This document shows, piece by piece, positions 34,877-42,777 of a DNA stretch of 64,000 bases. The position numbers and the translations under genes were made by a program. The stretch is from CAVTWH01 sp963738365. Its GTDB lineage: Bacteria > Actinomycetota > Actinomycetes > Mycobacteriales > Micromonosporaceae. A model generated the notes under the pieces. The model saw nothing but the letters and a program-made list of their open reading frames with translations, was not told where the DNA came from and made no database searches. The DNA is taken from contig CAVTWH010000010.1 in assembly GCA_963738365.1 (NCBI GenBank), positions 930,001 to 994,000 on the forward strand, read 5' to 3'. Position 1 is the stretch's first letter; each line of letters opens with the position of its first letter.

Positions 34877-36146
34877 GGTCGGGCTCCGGCGGGCTGACCC
34901 GGACCCGCTCCACCCGGTGCCGGTCGATCTCGGTGACGGTGAACTGCCAGCCGTGCTCGTGCACCGACTCGCCCTCCACCGGGATGTGCCCGAGCCGGGC
35001 CATCAGGAAGCCGGCGAGCGTCTCGTACGGCCCTTCGGGCAGCCGGAAACCGGTCAGCTCCTCCAGCTCGCCCTCCCGGACCACGCCCTCGACCAGCAGG
35101 CTGGCGCCGGTCTCGCTGACCGGGCGGGTCTCCTCGATCACCTCGTACGCGGCCAGTTCGGTGTCGTGCTCGTCGGAGATCTCGCCGACCAGCTCCTCGG
35201 CCAGGTCCTCGATGGTCACCACGCCGTCGGTGCCGCCGTACTCGTCCACCACGATGGCGAGTTCGGCTCCGGCGGCCTGCAGCTCGCGCAGCACGCCGTC
35301 GAGGTCGAGGGTCTCCGGCACATACACCGGCTCGCCGGCGATCAGGCCGACCGGGGTGCTGCTGCGCTGGGCGGGCGGGACGGCCAGCGCGCCGATGACG
35401 GTCACCACGCCGGTGATCTGGTCGACCTCCGACTCGTAGACCGGGAATCTGCTGTGGCCGGTGACCCGGGCGGTCTCCAGCATCGCCGAGACCATCGTGA
35501 TGGCCTCCAGCGACACCAGGTCGACCCGGGGGGTCATCGCCTCGGCGGCCCGCTTGTCGCCGAAGCGGATGGTCCGCTGCAGCAGCAGCGCGGTGTCCTC
35601 GGGCAGCGCCCCGGCCCGGGCGGACATCGCCGCCAACAGGCCCAGCTCCTCCGGCGAGCGGGCACTGGCCAGCTCCTCCTGCGGCTCGACGCCCAGGCGC
35701 CGGACCAGCGCGTTGGCGCTGCCGTTGAGCAGCCGGATGAGCCAGGCGAAGACCATCGAGAAGCCGCGCTGGGCGGGTGCGGTGGCCCGGGCCAGCGGCA
35801 TCGGCCGGGCCAGCGCCGCGTTCTTCGGGATCAGCTCGCCGAACAGCATGGAGAACAGCGTCGCCACGACCAGGGCGAGCAGGTGCACCAGGCCGGGATG
35901 GTGGCCGACCAGCGGCGTGATGAGCCGGGCCAGCGCCGGTTCGGCCAGGTAGCCGGTGAGCAGCGCGGCGATGGTGATGCCCAGCTGCGCGCCGGAGAGC
36001 TGGAAGGACAGTTCGTGCAGGGAGCGCTGCACCGTGCGGGCCTTGCGGTCGCCGGCCTGGGCGCGCGCCTCGATCGCCGAACGGTCCACCGTCACGAGCG
36101 AGAACTCCGCCGTCACGAAGAACGCGTTCACCGCTGTGAGCAGCAC
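34869..36146 (-). CDS. CNNM/HlyC-CorC family membrane protein (long form)
   Basis: At least 425 residues. It has a DUF21/CNNM domain (NAFFVTAEFSLVTVDRSAIE, GELIPKNAALARP), a CBS pair and a C-terminal CorC_HlyC domain ending GWQFTVTEIDRHRVERVRV. Likely a divalent-cation transporter or efflux regulator. The GTG at 36146 has no ribosome site and would clip the first helix. The frame stays open upstream (DGLLLTALPLLAF) to a TGA, with GAGGTGAGGGG before ATC ATC GAC. Translation may begin from a non-standard codon near 36188-36191, or a base error hides a normal start. Confidence 0.88.
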   Translation of the reverse strand: MLLTAVNAFFVTAEFSLVTVDRSAIEARAQAGDRKARTVQRSLHELSFQLSGAQLGITIAALLTGYLAEPALARLITPLVGHHPGLVHLLALVVATLFSMLFGELIPKNAALARPMPLARATAPAQRGFSMVFAWLIRLLNGSANALVRRLGVEPQEELASARSPEELGLLAAMSARAGALPEDTALLLQRTIRFGDKRAAEAMTPRVDLVSLEAITMVSAMLETARVTGHSRFPVYESEVDQITGVVTVIGALAVPPAQRSSTPVGLIAGEPVYVPETLDLDGVLRELQAAGAELAIVVDEYGGTDGVVTIEDLAEELVGEISDEHDTELAAYEVIEETRPVSETGASLLVEGVVREGELEELTGFRLPEGPYETLAGFLMARLGHIPVEGESVHEHGWQFTVTEIDRHRVERVRVSPPEPDRG

Positions 36147-36264
36147 GAATGCCAGCAGCGGCAGCGCCGTCAGCAGCAGTCCGTCGATGATCCCCTCACC
36201 TCACGGACGATTGTGCCATGCCCGTTCGACGGCTGCCCGCTGCCCGATCCGCCGGCCGCGGCGC

Positions 36265-37413
36265 TCAGATGAAGAGCACGAAGTCCTTCCGCGACGCGCC
36301 GCCGACGGTGCTGAAGTCGCCGCCCACGGCAAGGCTGTGCAGGCCGGCGTTGACGGCGATGTGCTGCACGCCGTGGATGCCGCGCACCGAGGGCCGCCAG
36401 TCCTGCAGCGCGCCGTGCAGGTCGAGGGCGAAGATCTTCCCGACGTCGGTACGCCCGCCCAGGCAGGTGCCCTGGCTGCCGGTCGCGGGGGTACGGCACA
36501 CGCTGGCGAAGTGCCCGCCGACGTACACCGTGTCCCCGAGCACCGCGACCGCCTGCGCGTTGCCGTCGGTGGTGACCGTCCACCGGGTGGCACCCGCCGC
36601 GGTGTACCCGATCGCCCGGCCGCCCGGCCCGTCCACGGCGGCGTAGACGCCGGTGGCGTCGGCGTAGACGTCGAACACCTCGTACGGCGCGCTGCCGTGG
36701 AAGCCGAGGGCGTGCCCGTCGGCCGGGTCCAGCGCGGCGAGCCGGGCCTGTGCGGCGCCGTCGACGTGTCGGAACGTACCAGCCACGAAGACCTGGCCGG
36801 CGTAGGCGTAGACGGCGTTGACGTCGCCGTCGGCGTCCGGCTGCCAGCCGGCGGACAGCGCCCCCGAGGAGAGGTCGAAGGCGGCCAGGTGGTCCCGGCC
36901 GGAGCCGTCGACGCCGGTGAAGCGGCCGCCGACGTAGAGCCGGCCGCCGGTCGCCGCCATGCCCCGGGGCAGGCCGTTGACGGAGTGCTGGAAGCCGGTC
37001 AGCGCGCCGCCGGTGGTGACCGCCGCGAGGCCGCCGCGGGCCGCGCCGGCCACGTGCGTGAAGGCGCCGCCCAGGTAGACCACGCCACCGGCCACGGTGA
37101 GCGTGCGTACCTGCCCGTCGGCCCCGGGTGACCAGGGCAGCAGGGCGCCGGTACCGGCGTCGAGTGCGGCCAGGTGGGCGCGGGCGCTGGTGTGCCCGCC
37201 GGCGGTGGCGCTGGTGAAGTCACCGCCGACGTAGACGGTGCCGCCGTCGTAGGCGACCGCGAAGACCTGCCCGTTGAAGGTGGGGGCGCCGCGCACCGCC
37301 GAGACCGTGTCCGGGCCGGCGAGGGCGCTGGTGGCGGTGAAGCCGGTGACGCCGAGCGCGACGGCGCCGATGACCAGCCTGCGCCAGATCCGGCGGTGGG
37401 GCAGAGCAACCAT
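36265..37413 (-). CDS. secreted beta-propeller protein (paralogue B)
   Basis: A 382-residue protein with a signal peptide (RRLVIGAVALGVTGFTATSALA) and seven to eight propeller blades carrying YVGGDF, YLGGAF, YVGGRF, FVAGTF and YVGGHF motifs. It ends GGDFSTVGGASRKDFVLFI. It matches the protein at 4175-5410 in order, spacing and C-terminal block, so the two are paralogues. It lies upstream of the CNNM pair on the same strand, 118 bp away; whether they share a transcript is unclear. Ligand or enzymatic role unknown. Confidence 0.82.
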   Translation of the reverse strand: MVALPHRRIWRRLVIGAVALGVTGFTATSALAGPDTVSAVRGAPTFNGQVFAVAYDGGTVYVGGDFTSATAGGHTSARAHLAALDAGTGALLPWSPGADGQVRTLTVAGGVVYLGGAFTHVAGAARGGLAAVTTGGALTGFQHSVNGLPRGMAATGGRLYVGGRFTGVDGSGRDHLAAFDLSSGALSAGWQPDADGDVNAVYAYAGQVFVAGTFRHVDGAAQARLAALDPADGHALGFHGSAPYEVFDVYADATGVYAAVDGPGGRAIGYTAAGATRWTVTTDGNAQAVAVLGDTVYVGGHFASVCRTPATGSQGTCLGGRTDVGKIFALDLHGALQDWRPSVRGIHGVQHIAVNAGLHSLAVGGDFSTVGGASRKDFVLFI

Positions 37414-37505
37414 GGGGGCAGGCTAACCCGACAGAAGGCGCGGTGCGGGTGAAACCAGACAGAACCTTCGGGAAATCAGCCGACCGACTGAAGGACCCTC
37501 GGAAA

Positions 37506-39680
37506 TCAGCGGACCGGCTGGGCGTCGCCCTCCGGGCGTACCGAGCGCAGCAGCACCGTGGCGACGTCGACCACCTCGGCCTGGCCGGGCGCGGTCGAGT
37601 TGACCCCGTCGGAGAGCATCGTCGAGCAGAACGGGCAGCCCACCGCGATGGTGGTCGCCCCGGTGGCGACGGCCTCCTCGACCCGCTCGGTATTGATCCG
37701 CTTGCCGATCCGCTCCTCCATCCACATCCGGGCGCCGCCGGCGCCGCAGCAGAACGAGCGCTCCGAGTTGCGGGGCATCTCGGTGACGCCGCCGGCCGCC
37801 TCCAGGATGGCCCGCGGCGGGGTGAAGACCCGGTTGTGCCGGCCCAGGTAGCACGGGTCGTGGTAGGTGATCTTGTCGATCGGCTGGACCGGCGTGAGCT
37901 TCTTCGTCTCCACCAGGTGCGCCAGCAACTGCGTGTGGTGCACCACCTCGTACGCACCGCCCACCTGGCCGTACTCGTTGGCGAGGGTGTTGAAGCAGTG
38001 CGGGCAGGTCGCGACGATCTTGCGCTTGGCCGGCTCGCGCCCGTCGAACGCCTCGTTGAGCGTCTCCACGTTCTGCTGGGCGAGCTGCTGGAAGACGAAC
38101 TCGTTGCCGATGCGCCGGGCCGGGTCACCGGTGCAGGTCTCGCCGTTGCCGAGGATGGCGAACGAGACGCCGGCCTGGTGCAGCAGGGTGGCCACGGCCC
38201 GGGTGGTCTTCTTGGCCCGGTCCTCGAACGCCCCGGCGCAGCCCACCCAGAAGAGGTACTCGAAGTCGTCCACCTCGCCAACGCGGGGTACCTCGAAGTC
38301 CAGGCCCTTGGTCCAGTCCTCCCGGGTGGCCGGCGGCGCACCCCACGGGTTGCCCTTGGACTCCAGGTTGCGCAGCATCACACCGGCCTCGGCCGGGAAG
38401 TTGGACTCGATGAGCACCTGGTAGCGGCGCATGTCGACGATGTGGTCGACGTGCTCGATGTCCACCGGGCACTGCTCCACGCAGGCGCCGCAGGTGGTGC
38501 AGGACCACAGCACGTCCGGGTCGATGACCCCGCCGACCTCCGGGCCGCCGATCAGCGGGCGGTCCGCCTCGGCCAGCGCCAGCACGTTGACGCCGGCCAG
38601 CTGCTCGGCGGTGGCTTTCTCCGCGCCGGAGGCGTCCTTCCCGCCACCGGCGAGCAGGTACGGGGCCTTGGCGTAGGCGTGGTCGCGCAGGCTGGTGATG
38701 AGCAGCTTCGGGGAGAGCGGCTTGCCGGTGTTCCAGGCCGGGCACTGCGACTGGCACCGGCCGCACTCGGTACAGGTGGAGAAGTCCAGCAGTCCCTTCC
38801 AGGTGAACTGCTCCACCTGGGCCACGCCGAACTGGTCGGTCTCCGGGTCGGCCTGCTCGAAGTCCAGCGGCACGCCGTTGCTCGTCATCGGTCGCAGGGC
38901 GCCGAGTGACGGGCGGTCGGCGGCGGCCGAGCGCTTGAAGAAGGTGTTCGGGAAGGCCAGGAAGCGGTGCCAGGCTACCCCCATGGTGGCGTTCAGGCCG
39001 ATGACGATGGCCCAGGTCATCGAAATGACGATCTTGACGAGGGCGACCAGGGTGAGCAGCGTGCCGGAGTCCGGCAGGACACGGCCGAGCGCGTGTGACA
39101 CCGGCGCGGCCCAGGTCGGGAACGGCAGGTCCCCGCCGGCCGCGGCGATGCCGCGGATGAGCAGCCCGCAGACCAGGACGAGGAGCACCACCCACTCGAC
39201 GAAGTACCCCTGCCACATGGTCGAGCCGGTGAACCGGCTCAGCCGGCCGGCGCGCGGGCGGCGGCTCGGGCGGCCCCGCAGCCGCTGCACCATGAGGTAC
39301 CCGATGGCCACCATGCCCAGGACGCTGATCCACTCGGTGACCAGGCCGAACACCACCCAACTGCCGAGCACGGGGAGCTTGGCGGTGGGCGAGACGACCT
39401 CGAAGTAGGCCTGCAGCACCAGCGAGGAGAGCAGGATGAAGCCGACCATCACCAGCCAGTGCGCGGCGCCCACCCAGGTCCACTTGAGCATCCGGGTGTG
39501 CCCGAGGGTCTCCACCAGCATCGTGCGGGTGCGCTGCGGCTTACGGTCGAAGCGCTCCGGGTCGGGCTGGCCGAGCTTGATCACCGCGACGATCCGGCGT
39601 ACCGCGCGCACCACGAGCACGACGGCGACCACCGTCACCGCGGCGGCCAGCACCGTGCTGACGATCTGTACCGGTCCCAT
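37506..39680 (-). CDS. membrane (Fe-S)-binding oxidoreductase, EtfD-like
   Basis: A 724-residue protein. About five or six membrane helices in the first 260 residues resemble a NarI/heme-type domain. Two 4Fe-4S motifs follow (CTECGRCQSQCP and CTTCGACVEQCP), then two cysteine-rich CCG domains (CPHCFNTLANEYG; CCGAGGARMWME with CPFCSTML). The architecture matches the actinobacterial heterodisulfide-reductase-like protein EtfD (M. tuberculosis Rv0338c). EtfD passes electrons from electron-transferring flavoprotein to the respiratory chain during fatty-acid oxidation. The ATG at 39680 lies at the first membrane helix. A GTTAC palindrome is found 83 bp upstream. Confidence 0.9.
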   Translation of the reverse strand: MGPVQIVSTVLAAAVTVVAVVLVVRAVRRIVAVIKLGQPDPERFDRKPQRTRTMLVETLGHTRMLKWTWVGAAHWLVMVGFILLSSLVLQAYFEVVSPTAKLPVLGSWVVFGLVTEWISVLGMVAIGYLMVQRLRGRPSRRPRAGRLSRFTGSTMWQGYFVEWVVLLVLVCGLLIRGIAAAGGDLPFPTWAAPVSHALGRVLPDSGTLLTLVALVKIVISMTWAIVIGLNATMGVAWHRFLAFPNTFFKRSAAADRPSLGALRPMTSNGVPLDFEQADPETDQFGVAQVEQFTWKGLLDFSTCTECGRCQSQCPAWNTGKPLSPKLLITSLRDHAYAKAPYLLAGGGKDASGAEKATAEQLAGVNVLALAEADRPLIGGPEVGGVIDPDVLWSCTTCGACVEQCPVDIEHVDHIVDMRRYQVLIESNFPAEAGVMLRNLESKGNPWGAPPATREDWTKGLDFEVPRVGEVDDFEYLFWVGCAGAFEDRAKKTTRAVATLLHQAGVSFAILGNGETCTGDPARRIGNEFVFQQLAQQNVETLNEAFDGREPAKRKIVATCPHCFNTLANEYGQVGGAYEVVHHTQLLAHLVETKKLTPVQPIDKITYHDPCYLGRHNRVFTPPRAILEAAGGVTEMPRNSERSFCCGAGGARMWMEERIGKRINTERVEEAVATGATTIAVGCPFCSTMLSDGVNSTAPGQAEVVDVATVLLRSVRPEGDAQPVR

Positions 39681-39762
39681 CAGGGTCTCCGCCCTCTCCG
39701 CACGCGCGTTCCGACCTTCATCGGCGCACCACAACCGTCACCGGCGCAGCCTAAAGGATGAA

Positions 39763-39778
39763 GTTACCCGGAAGTAAC
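39763..39778. promoter_or_regulatory. palindrome upstream of the Fe-S oxidoreductase gene
   Basis: GTTACCCGGAAGTAAC is a dyad of GTTAC and GTAAC around CCGGAA, 83-98 bp upstream of the oxidoreductase start and in A/T-enriched DNA. It is shaped like a TetR-family operator. The cognate regulator is not in the window. Confidence 0.4.
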
Positions 39779-39818
39779 GTGATGCTGGCCGCAGTGGCGC
39801 GCGCCCGCGCCGGTCGAG

Positions 39819-40088
39819 TCAGCGCCAGCGGGACAGGACCAGCAGGGACGCCACCATCGGGCCGAACCCGATCGCCAGGTTCCAGTAGGTCCACGACTGG
39901 ACCGGGTACTGGCCGCTGGACAGGTAGTACGTGACCAGCCAGCCGATGCCGAAGACGATCAGCGCGATGGCCAGCACCGGCACCCAGACCGGGCTGGGGC
40001 GGCGGGCGGCGGCGCGGACGGCGGCCGGGCGACCCAGCTCGGCCGGCGGCGTGTAGATCTTCTTCTGGCGTACTTTGGACTTCGGCAC
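39819..40088 (-). CDS. crgA: cell division protein CrgA
   Basis: An 89-residue protein with the family start MPKSKVRQKKIY and two membrane helices (about 36-56 and 68-86) ending LVLSRWR. CrgA is a small divisome protein that recruits or stabilises FtsI/FtsZ-linked partners at the septum in mycobacteria and controls septation in Streptomyces. Length and topology match the family. It opens the conserved locus that continues with DUF881, pabA and pknB. Divergent from the DUF881 gene. Confidence 0.95.
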   Translation of the reverse strand: MPKSKVRQKKIYTPPAELGRPAAVRAAARRPSPVWVPVLAIALIVFGIGWLVTYYLSSGQYPVQSWTYWNLAIGFGPMVASLLVLSRWR

Positions 40089-40258
40089 GGTGCTCTCCTG
40101 GAGGGGACGTCGGTGAACAGTACCCCGGGTGAGCGAGCACTGAACAGTCCGCGCTCACCCGAGCGCACCCGGCTCCCGGAATAATAGGCCGGCATCAGCG
40201 TAGCCAGCGCGACCGCGCAGAGTCACCAGGGGGCGAATCCCCGGAAAGGGCGGCACCG

Positions 40259-41065
40259 GTGGAGTACACCTCAGGCTCGGCGACCTGGGGAAAGGCGCTG
40301 CGCCGGGTGGTCGCCGCGCTGGGCCCCCGGCGCGTCCGGCGGCGCAGCGCCTGGAGCCTGTTCACCCCCGTGATCGCGCTCGTGGCCGGGGTACTTTTCA
40401 CCACCAGCGCCACCACCGCCCAGGGCACCGCGCTGCGCGACGACCGTACCCCCCAGTTGTCCAGCCTGATCGCCGACCGGGGCCGGCAGGTGGCGGCGGA
40501 CGAGGAGACCCGGGCCGGGCTGGCCGGCCAGGTCGACGCGCTCACCGGGGCGCAGGCCGGCTCGAACGGCGACGTGGCGGCCCAGCAGCACCGGGCCGAC
40601 GGCAGCCGGGCCGCGGCCGGGCTGACCGCCGTGCGCGGCCCCGGCTGGCGGATCAGCCTCAACGACGCCCCGCGCCGGGCCGACGGCACACTGCCCGCCG
40701 GGGCCAGCGTGGACGAGCTCGTCGTGCACCAACAGGACGTTCAGGCCGTGGTGAATGCATTGTGGGCCGGCGGCGCGGAAGCTATGACTATTATGGGCGT
40801 ACGGGTCATTTCCACTGTTGCTGTACGCTGTGTGGGAAATACCCTGCTTCTCAACGGTCGCGTCTACTCCCCTCCGTTCGTGGTCACCGCGATCGGCGAC
40901 CAGAACGGCATGAAAAGGGCCGTTGACGCCTCGCCCGGCGTCCAGGCGTTCCGCACCGCGGTCGCCTCGTTCGGGTTGGGCTGGGCCCAGGATCGGGAGG
41001 ACGACGTGACACTGCCCGCATACCAGGGCTCCACCGCGCTGCAGTACGCCCAACCGCTGAGCTGA
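40259..41065 (+). CDS. DUF881 family membrane protein
   Basis: A 268-residue protein with one membrane helix near residue 38 (WSLFTPVIALVAGVLFTTSA), an extracellular coiled segment, and the DUF881 domain. That domain includes GLTAVRGPGWRISLNDAPR, DELVVHQQDVQAVVNALWAGGAEAM and a closing YSPPFVVTAIGDQNGMKRAV. It corresponds to Rv0012 in M. tuberculosis order. Function is unknown; the constant place beside crgA and sortase genes suggests a division or envelope role. GTG start. Confidence 0.88.
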   Translation: MEYTSGSATWGKALRRVVAALGPRRVRRRSAWSLFTPVIALVAGVLFTTSATTAQGTALRDDRTPQLSSLIADRGRQVAADEETRAGLAGQVDALTGAQAGSNGDVAAQQHRADGSRAAAGLTAVRGPGWRISLNDAPRRADGTLPAGASVDELVVHQQDVQAVVNALWAGGAEAMTIMGVRVISTVAVRCVGNTLLLNGRVYSPPFVVTAIGDQNGMKRAVDASPGVQAFRTAVASFGLGWAQDREDDVTLPAYQGSTALQYAQPLS

Positions 41066-41068
41066 CCT

Positions 41069-41827
41069 GTGCTGCCGGCCAGCCCCAGCGACACCGAACC
41101 CGCCGCCGCCCCGGCCACCCCCGAGGCTCCGCCGGCACGCCACCGGGACGGATCCCTGCGTACCGTCCTGCGGACCACCGGCGAGGTGCTGGTCACCGCC
41201 GGCCTGGTGATCCTGCTGTTCGCGGCCTACGAAGTCTGGGGCCGCACGGCGATCATCAACGACCACCAGAAGCAGCTCGACCAGCAGATCAGCCAGGACT
41301 GGGCCAGCGACGACCCGACCGTCGGCGCCGGTGCCGGGCCGGCTGCCACGCCCGGCCCGCCGCCCACCGCGCCACCGCCCGGCGGCGCCGTCGGCCGGCT
41401 CTACATCCCCAAGCTGCACCAGAAGTGGGTGGTGGTGCAGGGAGTGGCGCTGTCCGACATCGAGTACGCGCCCGGCCACTACCCGGACACCGCCATGCCC
41501 GGACAGCTCGGCAACTTCGCCATGGCCGGGCACCGCACCCCGGCCATCTTCTGGAACCTCGACCAGGTCCAGGTCGGCGACGAGATCATCGTCGAGACCC
41601 AGCGCAGCTGGTACGTCTACACCACCTACCAGCAGCAGGTCGTCTCGCCACACGCGGTCGAGGTGGTGGCCGCGGTACCGGGGCGGCCCGGTGCCGCGCC
41701 GACCGTCGCGAACCTGACGCTGACCACGTGCAACCCCAAGTGGGACAACTACCAGCGGCTCATCGTGCACGCCAAGCTCACCGGCACGCTGCCGCACAAC
41801 ACCCCGCCGCCCGGCGTCTGGAGCTGA
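41069..41827 (+). CDS. class E sortase
   Basis: A 252-residue membrane-anchored transpeptidase that links LAxTG-type surface proteins to peptidoglycan. It has one membrane helix (about 35-58), a Pro-rich linker and a sortase barrel with catalytic His in FAMAGHRTPAIF, Cys in LTLTTCNPKW and Arg in the following NYQRLIVHA. The TLTTCNPKW box is the class E signature. It starts 3 bp after DUF881, and in Streptomyces the srtE genes occupy the same locus. GTG start. Confidence 0.93.
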   Translation: MLPASPSDTEPAAAPATPEAPPARHRDGSLRTVLRTTGEVLVTAGLVILLFAAYEVWGRTAIINDHQKQLDQQISQDWASDDPTVGAGAGPAATPGPPPTAPPPGGAVGRLYIPKLHQKWVVVQGVALSDIEYAPGHYPDTAMPGQLGNFAMAGHRTPAIFWNLDQVQVGDEIIVETQRSWYVYTTYQQQVVSPHAVEVVAAVPGRPGAAPTVANLTLTTCNPKWDNYQRLIVHAKLTGTLPHNTPPPGVWS

Positions 41828-41833
41828 GCTGAG

Positions 41834-42067
41834 ATGTACGCCTGGATCTGGCGCCTGCTGCCGTTCGGCCGCCCCGGCAAGGTGGTCGGCTCGGCCCTGC
41901 TCGCCCTGGTCACGGCCGGGCTGCTGTGGTATCTGGTGTTCCCGGCCGTCGACCCGCACCTGCCGTTCACCACCAGCGGGGAGGTCAGCGGGCAGGACAC
42001 CCCGGCGCCCAGCGCCCCGCCGGCCCACCCCAGCACGGCGGTGTCCGGCACTACGCTGCCCCGGTGA
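41834..42067 (+). CDS. small membrane protein of the sortase-pabA locus
   Basis: A 77-residue protein. A short Arg-containing start is followed by one membrane helix (VVGSALLALVTAGLLWYLVF) and an extracellular Pro/Thr tail. It lies 6 bp after the sortase gene, and its stop overlaps the pabA GTG by 4 bp. No domain is recognisable; similar small proteins are common at this spot in actinomycetes. Possibly an accessory of the sortase or divisome, by context only. Confidence 0.75.
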   Translation: MYAWIWRLLPFGRPGKVVGSALLALVTAGLLWYLVFPAVDPHLPFTTSGEVSGQDTPAPSAPPAHPSTAVSGTTLPR

Positions 42068-42729
42068 GCCCGCGCATCCTGGTCGTCGACAACCGGGACT
42101 CGTTCGTGCACAACCTCATGCAGTATCTCGAACAGCTCGGCGCCCGCTGCGAGCTGCGGCCCGGCGACGCGGTCGGGGCAGCCGACGTGGCCCGGGTACG
42201 ACCGGACGGCATCCTGCTCTCCCCCGGCCCCGGCCATCCGCGCCGGGCTGTGGGCAGTCTCGCCCTCATCCGGGGGTACGCCGACCGGGTGCCCATCCTC
42301 GGCGTGTGCCTCGGCCACCAGGCGATCGCGCTGGCCTACGGCGCCCCGGTGCTGCCCTGCCCGGAGCTCATGCACGGCAAGACCTCGCTGGTCCACCACC
42401 ACGGCGCCGGGGTGCTGGCCGGGCTGCCCGACCCGTTCACCGCCACCCGGTACCACTCGCTGGCTGTACCGGCCGGGCAGCTGCCCGACGAGCTGACGGT
42501 CACCGCGCATACCGACAGCGGCGTGGTGATGGGGCTGCGCCACCGGGAGCTGCCGCTGGAAGGGGTGCAGTTCCACCCCGAGTCGATCCTCAGCGAAGGC
42601 GGCCACACGCTGCTGGCCAACTGGCTCGTCACCTGCGGCGACCCGGCCGCGCCCGACCGGGCGCCGCGCCTGGCGGCCGACGTGGAGCGGCTGCGCCGGA
42701 CGGCGTTCGCGGGGCACCCCGCACACTGA
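42064..42729 (+). CDS. pabA: aminodeoxychorismate/anthranilate synthase glutaminase subunit
   Basis: A 221-residue class I glutamine amidotransferase that supplies ammonia for p-aminobenzoate (folate) or anthranilate synthesis. Landmarks are VDNRDSFVHNL, SPGPGHPR, the catalytic Cys in GVCLGHQA, and the His/Glu pair in VQFHPESI. It corresponds to Rv0013 (trpG/pabA). The partner chorismate-binding subunit is not in the window. The GTG overlaps the preceding stop. Convergent with pknB. Confidence 0.93.
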   Translation: MSPRILVVDNRDSFVHNLMQYLEQLGARCELRPGDAVGAADVARVRPDGILLSPGPGHPRRAVGSLALIRGYADRVPILGVCLGHQAIALAYGAPVLPCPELMHGKTSLVHHHGAGVLAGLPDPFTATRYHSLAVPAGQLPDELTVTAHTDSGVVMGLRHRELPLEGVQFHPESILSEGGHTLLANWLVTCGDPAAPDRAPRLAADVERLRRTAFAGHPAH

Positions 42730-42777
42730 CGCCGCCCGGTCCGGGACGGACCGTGGTGCCGCCGTCCGCGCGGCTGG

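Noticed and set aside
40271..42028. A 585-codon open frame on the minus strand
   Set aside because: It is antisense to DUF881 and the sortase, both of which have clear family motifs; composition is that of a shadow.
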